From Streptomyces sp. NRRL B-24085 (GTDB lineage: Bacteria; Actinomycetota; Actinomycetes; Streptomycetales; Streptomycetaceae), in assembly GCF_001282115.1 (NCBI RefSeq), contig NZ_LJBR01000052.1, positions 1 through 54,618 on the forward strand: a stretch of DNA of 54,618 nt, given 5' to 3'. A model generated the notes under the pieces. The model ran no database searches. It was not told the origin of the DNA and saw nothing but the letters and a program-made list of their open reading frames with translations. Below, piece by piece: positions 40,059 to 48,192 of this stretch. Positions within the stretch are counted from its first letter, which is position 1. Each line of letters begins with the position of its first letter. The position numbers were made by a program, and so were the translations under genes.

Positions 40059-41006
40059 GTGACGGCCGTCGAATCCCGTCCAGCCGGTGTGCTGGGGGAG
40101 AGCAAGAGCTCGAGTCACCGGCCGTTCGGGGCCCGGGCCAAGGCGTTCGTGGCGCTGACCAAGCCGCGGATCATCGAGCTGCTGCTCATCACCACCGTTC
40201 CGGTGATGTTCCTGGCGCAGCAGGGTGTGCCGGACCTGAAGCTGGTCCTGCTCACCTGTGTCGGCGGCTATCTGTCCGCGGGCGGCGCCAACGCGCTCAA
40301 CATGTACATCGACCGCGACATCGACGCGCTCATGGACCGCACCTCGCAGCGCCCCCTGGTGACCGGCATGGTGTCGCCGCGCGAGTGCCTCGCCTTCGGC
40401 ATCACGCTGGCGGTCGTGTCGACCCTGCTGTTCGGCCTCACCGTCAACTGGCTGTCCGCCTGGCTGTCGCTCGGAGCGCTGCTCTTCTACGTCGTCGTCT
40501 ACACGATGATCCTCAAGCGGCGTACCTCGCAGAACATCGTGTGGGGCGGCATCGCCGGCTGCCTGCCGGTCCTGATCGGCTGGTCGTCGGTCACGAACTC
40601 CATGTCGTGGGCCCCGGTCGTCCTCTTCCTCGTCATGTTCTTCTGGACGCCGCCGCACTACTGGCCGCTGTCCATGAAGGTCCGTGAGGACTACGCGCGC
40701 GTGGGCGTGCCGATGCTGCCGGTCGTCGCCTCCAACAAGGTCGTCGCCAAGCAGATCGTCATCTACAGCTGGGTGATGGTCGCGGTCTCGCTGCTGCTGA
40801 CCCCGCTCGGCTACACCGGCTGGTTCTACACGGCGGTCGCGCTCCTCGCGGGCGGCTTCTGGCTGTGGGAGGCGCACGGCCTGCAGAACCGGGCCAAGGC
40901 CGAGGTGACGGGCGCGAAGCTCAAGGAGATGCGGCTGTTCCACTGGTCGATCACCTATGTGTCGATCCTCTTCCTCGCGGTGGCGGTCGACCCCTTCCTG
41001 AGGTAA
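40059..41006 (+). CDS. ctaB: Protoheme IX farnesyltransferase (heme O synthase)
   Basis: A 315-residue UbiA-type prenyltransferase that adds a farnesyl group to heme B for cytochrome oxidase. The prenyl-diphosphate/Mg site is [19 protein letters not shown], and [19 protein letters not shown] is the second conserved loop. About eight hydrophobic segments. GTG 40059 is chosen (AGGGG 5 nt upstream); an in-frame GTG at 40053 is possible. Upstream codons back to 39927 have no family match. ctaA lies 3 kb away on the other strand. Confidence 0.95.
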   Translation: MTAVESRPAGVLGESKSSSHRPFGARAKAFVALTKPRIIELLLITTVPVMFLAQQGVPDLKLVLLTCVGGYLSAGGANALNMYIDRDIDALMDRTSQRPLVTGMVSPRECLAFGITLAVVSTLLFGLTVNWLSAWLSLGALLFYVVVYTMILKRRTSQNIVWGGIAGCLPVLIGWSSVTNSMSWAPVVLFLVMFFWTPPHYWPLSMKVREDYARVGVPMLPVVASNKVVAKQIVIYSWVMVAVSLLLTPLGYTGWFYTAVALLAGGFWLWEAHGLQNRAKAEVTGAKLKEMRLFHWSITYVSILFLAVAVDPFLR

Positions 41007-41050
41007 GGGTCACGTCGCCGTCCCCTCTACTCGTCGGTAGCATCCTGGTC

Positions 41051-41383
41051 ATGGCAGACACGCAGCAGGTTGACGCGAAGGCCGAGCGCAAGGTCGCCCG
41101 GCTCGCCAGGCGGATCAGCGCCTTCTCCAGGGAGCACGGCGGCGCCGAGGGCCAGCTCGCCAACATCGGCGAGCGCGGCACCCGGATCGTCCTCGTCGGC
41201 GCGGACGGCGGCTGGGGCGACCTGGTGGCCCCCTCGCACGACATCGCCGAGAAGGCCGTCGAGAAGTCCGGCCTCACCGTGCACGAGGAGTTCGACGGCG
41301 AGTTCGCGGCCAAGGTGAGGACCGGTCCGTACGAGTGGAGCCGCATGGCCGGCATCCAGGTCGGCGGTCCCTCGAACGGCTGA
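41051..41383 (+). CDS. Conserved-looking small protein, unknown function
   Basis: A 110-residue soluble protein: a Lys/Arg-rich N-terminal helix (KAERKVARLARRISAFSREHGG), then an alpha/beta part with RIVLVGADGGWGDLVAPSHDIA and a C-terminal GPYEWSRMAGIQVGG. Codon use is normal and ATG 41051 is the only sensible start. No family recognised. It lies 44 bp after ctaB in the same orientation and may be co-transcribed. Confidence 0.75.
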   Translation: MADTQQVDAKAERKVARLARRISAFSREHGGAEGQLANIGERGTRIVLVGADGGWGDLVAPSHDIAEKAVEKSGLTVHEEFDGEFAAKVRTGPYEWSRMAGIQVGGPSNG

Positions 41384-41488
41384 GATCCGCCGCCCTTTCA
41401 CATGGGGTGTGCGTCCCCAACACCTGACACCCGGTTCACCCGTTAGGACCTGTGAGTAGCCGGCACGGTCCAGACACGGGGAGCCCGG

Positions 41489-42595
41489 ATGATCGAAACG
41501 CCGTCCCTCGTGGACCAGTACTGCCACGGCGTACTGAGGACGGAGCTGGGCCTCGGCACCTTCGAGGCCCAGCTGGCCCGCACCGAGGGGCCGCCCGCCC
41601 CGGGGACCACGCTGTTCGACACCCAGACCGGTTTCGCCGTACGGCGCTGGTGCCCGCCCCTCCTCGGCCTCGAACCGCACTGCCCGCCCGCCCGCTATCT
41701 GGCCCGGCGCCGTGAGCTCGGGGTGCTGGAAGCGGGCCGCAGGCTGCTGCGCGGCAGCGGGATCACCACCTACCTGATCGACACCGGACTGCCCGGCGAC
41801 CTCACAGGCCCCACCGAGCTGGCCTCCGCCGCGTCCGCGGAGACCCGGGAGATCGTCCGCCTGGAACTCCTCGCCGAACAGGTCGCCGACACCTCGGGCA
41901 CCGTCGAGTCCTTCCTCGCCAACCTCGCCGAGTCGGTGCACGGAGCCGCCGCGAACGCGGTCGCCTTCACCTCGGTGGCGGGCGTACGGCACGGGCTCGC
42001 GCTGGCGCCCGAGCCGCCCGGGCCCGGAGAGGTGCGGGGCGCGGCAGGCCGCTGGCTGGCGGGCCGCCGGGTGGGCGGCGAGCTGTCCGACCCCGTGCTC
42101 CTGCGGCACCTGCTGTGGATCGCGGCCGCCTCCGGCCTGCCCCTCCAGCTGCACGCCGGTCTCGGCGAACCGGGACTGCGCATCGACCGCACCGACCCCG
42201 TCCTGCTCACCGACTTCGTGCGCGCCACCGCGGGTCTCGGCACCGACATCGTCCTGCTGCACAGCTACCCCTACCACCGGCACGCCGCCCATCTCGCGGG
42301 TGTCTTCCCGCACGTCTACACCGACTCGGGCGCCGCCCTCGTGCGGACCGGCGCCCGCGCGGCGACCGTCCTCGCGGAGATCCTGGAACTGGCGCCCTTC
42401 GGCAAGATCGTCTTCTCCAGCGGGGCCCACAGCCTGCCCGAACTGCATGTGGTGGGGGCCCGCCTGTTCCGTGAGGCGCTGGCCCGGGTGCTGGGCGGCT
42501 GGGTCGCCGAGGGGGCCTGGTCGCTGGCGGACGCCCAGCGGGTGGCCGGGCTGATCGCGGCGGGGAACGCGCGCAGGGTGTACGGGCTGGAGTGA
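41489..42595 (+). CDS. Amidohydrolase-like (TIM-barrel) protein
   Basis: A 368-residue protein related to amidohydrolase-2 / metal-dependent TIM-barrel hydrolases (decarboxylase and FluG-N-domain relatives). Late features fit: LPLQLHAGLGEPG for strand 5/6, IVLLHSYPYHRHAAHLAGVFPHVYTDSG, and KIVFSSGAHSLPELHVVGA near the end. The N-terminus has DQYCHG instead of the usual DxHxH metal pair, so metal binding may be altered or lost. Substrate unknown. Starts at ATG 41489; 18 bp separate it from the next gene. Confidence 0.8.
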   Translation: MIETPSLVDQYCHGVLRTELGLGTFEAQLARTEGPPAPGTTLFDTQTGFAVRRWCPPLLGLEPHCPPARYLARRRELGVLEAGRRLLRGSGITTYLIDTGLPGDLTGPTELASAASAETREIVRLELLAEQVADTSGTVESFLANLAESVHGAAANAVAFTSVAGVRHGLALAPEPPGPGEVRGAAGRWLAGRRVGGELSDPVLLRHLLWIAAASGLPLQLHAGLGEPGLRIDRTDPVLLTDFVRATAGLGTDIVLLHSYPYHRHAAHLAGVFPHVYTDSGAALVRTGARAATVLAEILELAPFGKIVFSSGAHSLPELHVVGARLFREALARVLGGWVAEGAWSLADAQRVAGLIAAGNARRVYGLE

Positions 42596-42613
42596 GCTGT
42601 ACAGGATGGGTCC

Positions 42614-43327
42614 ATGCAGACCGACGCCTTGCTGGACCGCTTCCTCGCCGACCTGGCCCCGCTCGCGCCCGTCGCCGTGTGGGCCCACGGCTCGCTGGCC
42701 GGCGGCGACTACCAGGAGGGCCGCAGCGACCTGGACCTGATCGCCGTCCTCCCCTCGGTCACGCCCCGCACGGTGTGGCGGCTGGCGAAGCTGCACGCGC
42801 GCCTGCGGGCCGAGCCGCTGTCCGCACAGCTCCACTGCACCTATCTGACGCCGTCGGCCGACCTGGACCGCCGCCACCTCACCTGGGCCCACGAGGAGCT
42901 GTTCAGGCGGCCGGTCTCCCCGGTGACCCGGCGCGAACTGCACTCTTTCGGGCGGGTGCTGCACGGGAAGCCGCCCGCGGACCTGCTGGCGCCGGTCCCG
43001 GACCGGGAGCTGGCCGACTTCGTGATCCGTGACCAGCGTGACTTCTGGCGGCCGGCCGTCGACAACGCGGCGCTGTGGCACCGGGACGTGTGGGTCGACC
43101 TGGGGCTGCTGACGTTCGCCCGCGCGACCGTGACCGTGCGCGAGGGCCGGCTCATCTCGAAGCGCGAGGCGCTGGACCTGCTGCCCCGGCTCGGGGCGCC
43201 CGAGGAGGTCGTCGAGGACGTGCGGGGGCGCCGCTACGGCGAACCGGGGCCCGCGGTGGAGAACAGGGCGGAGCTGACCCGCGGCTACCTGGGCCCGGCG
43301 ATCGACGAGCTGGTGGCCGCGTACTGA
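42614..43327 (+). CDS. Nucleotidyltransferase-domain protein (aminoglycoside-adenylyltransferase-like)
   Basis: A 237-residue protein with a Pol-beta-type nucleotidyltransferase fold. G26-S27 in WAHGSLAGG and the acidic pair D39/D41 in GRSDLDLIAVL form the GS-x-DxD metal site. The helical C-terminal half resembles AadA-like adenylyltransferases, but the acceptor is unknown; resistance is not implied. Its 3-prime end overlaps the convergent ctaA coding end by 43 bp. Confidence 0.85.
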   Translation: MQTDALLDRFLADLAPLAPVAVWAHGSLAGGDYQEGRSDLDLIAVLPSVTPRTVWRLAKLHARLRAEPLSAQLHCTYLTPSADLDRRHLTWAHEELFRRPVSPVTRRELHSFGRVLHGKPPADLLAPVPDRELADFVIRDQRDFWRPAVDNAALWHRDVWVDLGLLTFARATVTVREGRLISKREALDLLPRLGAPEEVVEDVRGRRYGEPGPAVENRAELTRGYLGPAIDELVAAY

Positions 43328-44304
43328 GCCGGCACCTCGGGCAGTTCGTCCTCGGGCCGCTCCCGCAGGGCCAGCAGGACGCGCAGCACCCCGATCCACA
43401 CCAGGGCCGAGCCGAGCATGTGCAGCCCGACCAGGAACTCGGGCAGGTCGGTGAAGTACTGGACGTAACCGATGACCCCCTGGGAGAGGAGGATCAGGAA
43501 GAGGTCGCGGGTGCGGTGCAGGGGGCCCCGGGGAGCGTCGACCGCCTTGAGGATGAACCACAGGGCGAAGGTCAGCGACACCACGATCCAGGCCAGGACC
43601 GCGTGCACCTTGCTCACGGTCTCCCAGTCCAGCGGCATCCGCTCGACCTCGCTGGAGTCACCGGCGTGCGGTCCGGCGCCGGTCACCACGGTGCCGACGA
43701 GGATCAGCAGGGCGGCGGCCGCGACCATGAACCACACGAGCTGCTGCACCGGCTTGCCGACCAGCGGGCGGGGTGCCGTGTCGCCCTCGCGGGTGCGCTG
43801 CCACATCACCGCGGCGACCGTGATCAGGGCCGTGGTCGCCACGAAGTGGGCCGCGACCGTGTAGGGGTTGAGGCCGACCAGGACGACGATGCCGCCGAGG
43901 ATCGCGTTGCTCATCACGATCCAGAACTGCGCCCAGCCCAGCCGGGTGAGGCTGCGGCGGCGCGGCTTCTCGCTGCGGGCCGCGACGATGGCCCAGCCTA
44001 CGGCGGCGCACAGCACGTACGTCAGCATCCGGTTGCCGAACTCGATCGCTCCGTGGAAGCCCATCGCGCTGGTCGCGGTCAGCGAGTCTTCCGTGCACTT
44101 GGGCCACGTCGGGCACCCGAGTCCCGACCCGGTCAGCCGCACCGCCCCGCCGGTGACCACGATGACCACCGCCATGACGAGCGCGGAGAGAGCGGCCCGC
44201 TGAACCGTCCGGGGGGTCGGGGTCCAGCGTGCGGCGATGAAGGCGAGCGGGTTGCGGACGGCCGCTACGGCGTCGGCGCGGGTCAGGTTCGGCACGCCTT
44301 CCAT
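43285..44304 (-). CDS. ctaA: Heme A synthase (COX15/CtaA type)
   Basis: A 339-residue membrane protein with about eight hydrophobic segments that hydroxylates heme O to heme A. TGGAVRLTGSGLGCPTWPKC is diagnostic; FHGAIEFGNRMLTY and VAAHFVATTALIT hold heme-ligand histidines of the first half, VSKVHAVLAWIVV and VGLHMLGSALVW those of the second. ATG 44304 is assumed; a GTG at 44295 is possible and neither has a good RBS, so a leaderless message is conceivable. It converges with the nucleotidyltransferase gene and overlaps it. Confidence 0.93.
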   Translation of the reverse strand: MEGVPNLTRADAVAAVRNPLAFIAARWTPTPRTVQRAALSALVMAVVIVVTGGAVRLTGSGLGCPTWPKCTEDSLTATSAMGFHGAIEFGNRMLTYVLCAAVGWAIVAARSEKPRRRSLTRLGWAQFWIVMSNAILGGIVVLVGLNPYTVAAHFVATTALITVAAVMWQRTREGDTAPRPLVGKPVQQLVWFMVAAAALLILVGTVVTGAGPHAGDSSEVERMPLDWETVSKVHAVLAWIVVSLTFALWFILKAVDAPRGPLHRTRDLFLILLSQGVIGYVQYFTDLPEFLVGLHMLGSALVWIGVLRVLLALRERPEDELPEVPAQYAATSSSIAGPR

Positions 44305-44352
44305 CGTAGGGGGCCCGCTTGTGCACGCTTTCACGAGGGCCCCGGTCCGCGT

Positions 44353-45123
44353 CTACTCCCAGCGGAAGAAGCGTCCCGCGGCGGCCAGACCGGCCACCGC
44401 CCACACCGCGAGGATCCCCAGGTCGCCCCACGGCATCCCGGCGCCGTGCTGGAGCACGTCCCGCAGGCCGTCCGACAGGGCCGTGATCGGGAGCAGGCTC
44501 AGGATGTCCTGGGTGGTCCGGGAGAACTGGTCCAGCGGGATGATGACCCCGCCGCTGACCAGGAGGAGCAGGAAGACCAGGTTGGCCGCGGCCAGGGTGG
44601 CCTCCGCCTTGAGGGTGCCGGCCATCAGGAGGCCCAGGCCCGAGAACGCCGCCGTGCCGAGGACCAGGAGCAGGAGGACGGCGAAGGGGTTGCCGTGCGG
44701 GGACCAGCCCAGGGCGAAGGCGATCACCGTCAGCAGGATCACCTGGAGGATCTCCGTCACCAGGACCGAGGCCGTCTTCGCCGTCATCAGGGCCCAGCGG
44801 GGGAGCGGGGAGGACGCCAGGCGCTTCAGGACGCCGTAGCGGCGTTCGAAGCCGGTCGCGATGGCCTGGCCCGTGAAGGCCGTCGACATGACCGCGAGGG
44901 CCAGGACGCCGGGGGCCAGGAAGTCCACCGCCTTGTCCGTGCCGGTGTCGATGATGTCCACCGAGCTGAACAGGACCAGGACGAGGGTGGGGATCACCAC
45001 CGTCAGCAGGAGCTGCTCGCCGTTGCGCAGCAGCATCTTCGTCTCCAGGACCGCCTGGGTCGCGATCATGCGTCCCAGGGGCGCCGCGCCCGGCTTCGGG
45101 GTGTACATGCCGGTGGCGGTCAC
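44353..45123 (-). CDS. ABC-2 type exporter, membrane subunit
   Basis: A 256-residue permease with six hydrophobic segments of the DrrB/ABC-2 class. GFERRYGVLKRLASSPLPRWAL is the typical cytoplasmic loop and SGGVIIPLDQFSRTTQDILSLLPITALSDGLRDVL the late conserved part. GTG 45123 overlaps the ATPase stop (GTGA). Substrate unknown; homologues export drugs or lipids, and the position next to ctaA suggests a link to heme or envelope biogenesis only by proximity. Confidence 0.9.
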   Translation of the reverse strand: MTATGMYTPKPGAAPLGRMIATQAVLETKMLLRNGEQLLLTVVIPTLVLVLFSSVDIIDTGTDKAVDFLAPGVLALAVMSTAFTGQAIATGFERRYGVLKRLASSPLPRWALMTAKTASVLVTEILQVILLTVIAFALGWSPHGNPFAVLLLLVLGTAAFSGLGLLMAGTLKAEATLAAANLVFLLLLVSGGVIIPLDQFSRTTQDILSLLPITALSDGLRDVLQHGAGMPWGDLGILAVWAVAGLAAAGRFFRWE

Positions 45124-46043
45124 GCGCGCAGCTCCTTGCCGGTCAGCTCCAAGAACACGTCTTCCAGGGTGTGGCGTTCCACCGAGATCCTGTCCGGCAT
45201 CACGCCGTGCTGGGCGCACCAGGACGTCACCGTGGCCAGCAGTTGCGGGTTCACCTTGCCGACCACCCGGTAGGAGCCGGGGGTCAGCTCGGCCGCCGTG
45301 CAGTCGGCGGGAAGGGCCTTGAGGAGGGAGCCGACGTCCAGTCCGGGGCGGCCCGTGAAGCGCAGGGTGTTCTCCGCGCCGCCGCGGCACAGCTCCTCGG
45401 GGCTGCCCTGGGCGATGACCCGGCCGCCGTCGATGATCGCCACGTCGTCGGCGAGCTGCTCGGCCTCGTCCATGTAGTGCGTGGTCAGGACGACCGAGAC
45501 GCCGTCCGCGCGCAGGTCGCGAACCAGGTCCCAGGTGGCGCGGCGGGCCTGCGGGTCGAGGCCGGCGGTCGGCTCGTCCAGGAACACCAGTTCCGGGCGC
45601 CCGACGACGGCCATGGCGAGGGCCAGGCGCTGCTGCTGGCCGCCCGACAGCCTGCGGTACGTCGTCCGGCCGCAGCTCTCCAGACCCAGGCGCTCGATCA
45701 GCGCGTCCACGTCGAGCGGGTGCGCGTGCAGTTTCGCCATGTGGCGGAGCATCTCGTCGGCCCGGGCGCCCGAGTACACGCCCCCGGACTGGAGCATCAC
45801 GCCGATCCGCGGGTGCAGCTCACGGGCCTGACGCACCGGGTCGAGGCCCAGGACCCGTACCGTGCCGGAGTCCGGCCTGCGGTAGCCCTCGCAGGTCTCC
45901 ACGGTCGTCGTCTTGCCTGCGCCGTTGGGCCCGAGTACGGCGGTCACGCCCGCCCGGGTCACCAGGTCGAGGCCGTCCACGGCGGTCTTCGTGCCGTACC
46001 GCTTCACCAGGGCGTGGACCTGGACCACGGGCTCACTTCGCAT
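45120..46043 (-). CDS. ABC-2 type exporter, ATP-binding subunit (DrrA-like)
   Basis: A 307-residue ABC ATPase. Walker A GPNGAGKTT is at residues 38-46, the signature RRLSGGQQQRLALAMAVVG, Walker B ELVFLDEPTAGLDPQ, and H-loop LTTHYMDEAEQLAD. The C-terminal 80 residues match the DrrA-type regulatory tail, ending TLEDVFLELTGKELR. ATG 46043 is chosen; a TAGACT -10 element ends 7 bp upstream of it, so the message is probably leaderless. The permease is translationally coupled downstream. Confidence 0.94.
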   Translation of the reverse strand: MRSEPVVQVHALVKRYGTKTAVDGLDLVTRAGVTAVLGPNGAGKTTTVETCEGYRRPDSGTVRVLGLDPVRQARELHPRIGVMLQSGGVYSGARADEMLRHMAKLHAHPLDVDALIERLGLESCGRTTYRRLSGGQQQRLALAMAVVGRPELVFLDEPTAGLDPQARRATWDLVRDLRADGVSVVLTTHYMDEAEQLADDVAIIDGGRVIAQGSPEELCRGGAENTLRFTGRPGLDVGSLLKALPADCTAAELTPGSYRVVGKVNPQLLATVTSWCAQHGVMPDRISVERHTLEDVFLELTGKELRA

Positions 46044-46050
46044 GGGCCCG

Positions 46051-46056
46051 AGTCTA
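46051..46056 (-). promoter_or_regulatory. -10 element TAGACT for a leaderless ABC exporter transcript
   Basis: The complement reads TAGACT, followed by CGGGCCC and then the start codon. Transcription would begin at or next to the ATG. No convincing -35 is visible. Confidence 0.5.
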
Positions 46057-46182
46057 GGTTCGCCGTGCGCCACGCAGACGGGCGGGTGCGAGATCTCCAC
46101 CGCCGGGAGGAATTCCGGGGCCGTCGTGAGGTTCCAGCGGGGTCGTTACGGGGTTTCGGAGGCTGGCCCGGGGGCCCGGGGG

Positions 46183-46425
46183 CCCGGGGCAGGCGCGGGT
46201 GCCTGTGAGATGGCTCGCGGTCCCGGGGCAGGTTCGGGTGTCTTCGGCACCGGGCCGGGTGTCTGTGAGGCGGGCCTCGGGGTCCCCGAGACCGGGCCGC
46301 GGCCCTTGCGAACCGGCCCGGGCCCTTCCGAACCATCCCGGTGGCTTTCGGGACCGGACCGGGCGGCCTTCCGAAGTGGCTGGGGCCTTCCGGACCGGCA
46401 TGGGTGGGCTCCGCCGGGGCGTTGC
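46183..46425. repeat. Degenerate 21-bp minisatellite with heptapeptide periodicity
   Basis: From 46237 to about 46404 the sequence repeats with a 21-bp period; on the plus strand successive units read GVFGTGP, GVCEAGL, GVPETGP, RPLRTGP, GPSEPSR, WLSGPDR and so on. Upstream, CCCGGGGCAGG recurs 39 bp apart (46183, 46222). On the minus strand one frame gives Pro-rich heptads (GPVRKGR, GPVSGTP, RPASQTP, GPVPKTP). It fills the 389-bp gap between the ABC ATPase start and the acetyltransferase stop; I see no separate gene here. Confidence 0.65.
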
Positions 46426-46432
46426 AACCGGT

Positions 46433-47287
46433 TCAGTCGGTTGCCGGGCCCTCCCGGGTGCGCCCGAGTCCCTCCCGCGCCGCGAGCGGGACCTCCTCCT
46501 CCCGCGAGCGGTGCAGCGGCAGCCAGCGCTCCGCGTACCGCACGGCGTCGGCCACCGGGAACAGCCGAGCGTCGGCGGCGCCCACCCTTCCCCGTACGAC
46601 GACACCGGTGTCCCGCTCGAAGTCGTACCCGAGTTCGTCGAAGCGGTCCGAGGTGATCGAGACCTCCGTGACCACCTCCCAGCCCTCCGGTCCCGGGCGG
46701 CCGACCTTCACCAGCGGGGCCGGGACGCGGTACTCGGCGAGATGGAAGCTCGTGCAGGTGTCGTAGCCCGCGCCGAGGAGGAGCACGCGCGCGTGGAGGG
46801 CCTCCAGCCTGGCCAGGGGGCTGCGCTCGCCCAGGCGGCAGTCGGGGGCGTGGCCGTCGAGCACCGCACGCGCGCGGGGGCCTGTCGCCGCGAAGGAGGT
46901 CTGCGGGTGCGCGCTGCGCAGGGCGCCGGGCCAGGTGCGGACGGTCTCGGGGATGACGCCGACCCCGCGCGAGGGCGTCACGAGGGGGTCGTAGGCGGGC
47001 ATGGCCGCCCGGATCGTGTCCCACCACTCCTCGGGCACCGGGGGGTCGCTCCACACCGCCGGGTCCGAGAGGTCGCCGGTCTGGGTGGGGACCACGAGGG
47101 TGCCGTCCGGGCCGAGGGCGTCCAGGAGTCCCTGGACCACCGCGACCGGGCCTCCGCAGACCCAGCCGAGGGAGCTCAGGGAGGAGTGCACGAGCAGGGT
47201 CTCGCCGCTCATGACACCCAGCTCGCGCAGCTGTCCGGCGAGGGTGTCGCGCGTGACAAGTGGGCCGGTGGGAGGTCGTGTCGGCAT
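46433..47287 (-). CDS. AAC(3)-family N-acetyltransferase
   Basis: A 284-residue member of the antibiotic N-acetyltransferase (AAC(3)/YokD) family, which uses acetyl-CoA to modify amines. Conserved parts: TLLVHSSLSSLGWVCGGP near residue 31, GTLVVPTQTGDLSDP, and LLLGAGYDTCTSFHLAEYR, whose His aligns with the catalytic position. Chromosomal members need not confer resistance and the true acceptor is unknown. ATG 47287 gives the family N-terminus; weak RBS. Divergent from sufR across 161 bp rich in palindromes. The 21-bp minisatellite begins just after its stop. Confidence 0.88.
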   Translation of the reverse strand: MPTRPPTGPLVTRDTLAGQLRELGVMSGETLLVHSSLSSLGWVCGGPVAVVQGLLDALGPDGTLVVPTQTGDLSDPAVWSDPPVPEEWWDTIRAAMPAYDPLVTPSRGVGVIPETVRTWPGALRSAHPQTSFAATGPRARAVLDGHAPDCRLGERSPLARLEALHARVLLLGAGYDTCTSFHLAEYRVPAPLVKVGRPGPEGWEVVTEVSITSDRFDELGYDFERDTGVVVRGRVGAADARLFPVADAVRYAERWLPLHRSREEEVPLAAREGLGRTREGPATD

Positions 47288-47328
47288 GGTTCGGGAGTGT
47301 CCCTGACAGGACCGCCGGACGCCACCGG

Positions 47329-47376
47329 TTTGATCGATCAAAGATCGTTTCCCCAGGTCAGGTTAGGGGTGCCTAA
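47329..47376. promoter_or_regulatory. 14-bp palindrome and iron-box-like site in the aac/sufR intergenic region
   Basis: TTTGATCGATCAAA (47329-47342) is a perfect palindrome. At 47358-47376 a 19-bp site TCAGGTTAGGGGTGCCTAA matches the DmdR/IdeR iron box (TTAGGTTAGGCTCACCTAA, from memory) at 14 of 19 positions, with the outer arms AGGTTAG and CCTAA intact and the centre divergent. Both lie about 35-85 bp upstream of the sufR -35. Confidence 0.45.
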
Positions 47377-47412
47377 GTGACGCAGGGCACCGTCCCCCGG
47401 AGCGGACGCGGC

Positions 47413-47449
47413 TTGCCCGGTCCTGAGGAATTACGCAACAATGGCGTTG
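47413..47449 (+). promoter_or_regulatory. sufR promoter with overlapping SufR operator CAAC-N6-GTTG
   Basis: TTGCCC (47413-47418), 18-bp spacer, AACAAT (47437-47442), then 6 nt to the GTG start, so the transcript appears leaderless. CAACAATGGCGTTG (47436-47449) is an exact CAAC-N6-GTTG, the motif I recall as reported for Streptomyces SufR. It covers the -10 and the start site, which fits direct repression. Confidence 0.72.
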
Positions 47450-48192
47450 TGAAAAACGTCGGCGAGGCTCGGGAGACCCCCACGGGGGCCCCTCAGGAGG
47501 AGCTCGCGACCGGTGAGCGGTCCACCCGCAACCGCGTCGCGCGATCCATCCTGGACCACGGCCCGTCGACCGTCGCCGAGCTGGCCGGACGACTGGGGCT
47601 CACCCAGGCGGCCGTACGACGCCATCTGGACGCGCTGGTGGCCGACGAGGTGGTCGAGGCGCGCGAGCAGCGGGTCTACGGCGCGCGGACGCGAGGCCGT
47701 CCCGCCAAGGTCTTCGCGCTCACCGACTGCGGCCGGGACGCCTTCGACCAGTCCTACGACAAGCTCGCCGCGGACGCCCTGCGCTGGATCCAGGAGCGCT
47801 TCGGCGGGGACGAGGCGGTCGTCGCCTTCGCGCGCGCGAGGATCGCCGCGCAGGCCGAGGTCTACCGCAAGGCCGTCGAGTCCGCCGCCCCCGAGGAGCG
47901 CACCGAAGCCCTGGCCAAGGCCCTGAGTGCGGACGGGTACGCTGCTACGGCGCGCAGCGCACCGGTCGGCGAGCAGCTCTGCCAGCACCACTGCCCGGTG
48001 GCCCACGTCGCGGAGAAGTTCCCCCAGCTCTGTGAGGCGGAGACCGAGATCTTCTCCCAGCTGCTGGGAACCCATGTCCAGCGACTGGCGACCATCGCGC
48101 ACGGCGACGGCGTCTGCACGACGTTCATCCCCAAGATTTCCCACACCACTCATCACGCATCTGCAAGCACGGCCGGGAGGAACCCCGCATGA
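47449..48192 (+). CDS. sufR: SufR, iron-sulfur cluster-sensing repressor of the suf operon
   Basis: A 247-residue winged-helix repressor. [28 protein letters not shown] near residue 43, wing [16 protein letters not shown], and a C-terminal cluster-binding region with C178-x3-C182-x12-C195 ([15 protein letters not shown]); C223 is a further Cys. With a [4Fe-4S] cluster bound, SufR represses suf; cluster loss relieves it. GTG 47449 is chosen over the frame start at 47377 because promoter and operator lie in between. It overlaps sufB by 4 bp. Confidence 0.95.
   Translation: MKNVGEARETPTGAPQEELATGERSTRNRVARSILDHGPSTVAELAGRLGLTQAAVRRHLDALVADEVVEAREQRVYGARTRGRPAKVFALTDCGRDAFDQSYDKLAADALRWIQERFGGDEAVVAFARARIAAQAEVYRKAVESAAPEERTEALAKALSADGYAATARSAPVGEQLCQHHCPVAHVAEKFPQLCEAETEIFSQLLGTHVQRLATIAHGDGVCTTFIPKISHTTHHASASTAGRNPA

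Noticed and set aside
46146..47054. A separate Pro-rich minus-strand gene overlapping the acetyltransferase
   Set aside because: The part inside the acetyltransferase gene is an out-of-frame shadow and the rest is minisatellite; no start or RBS.
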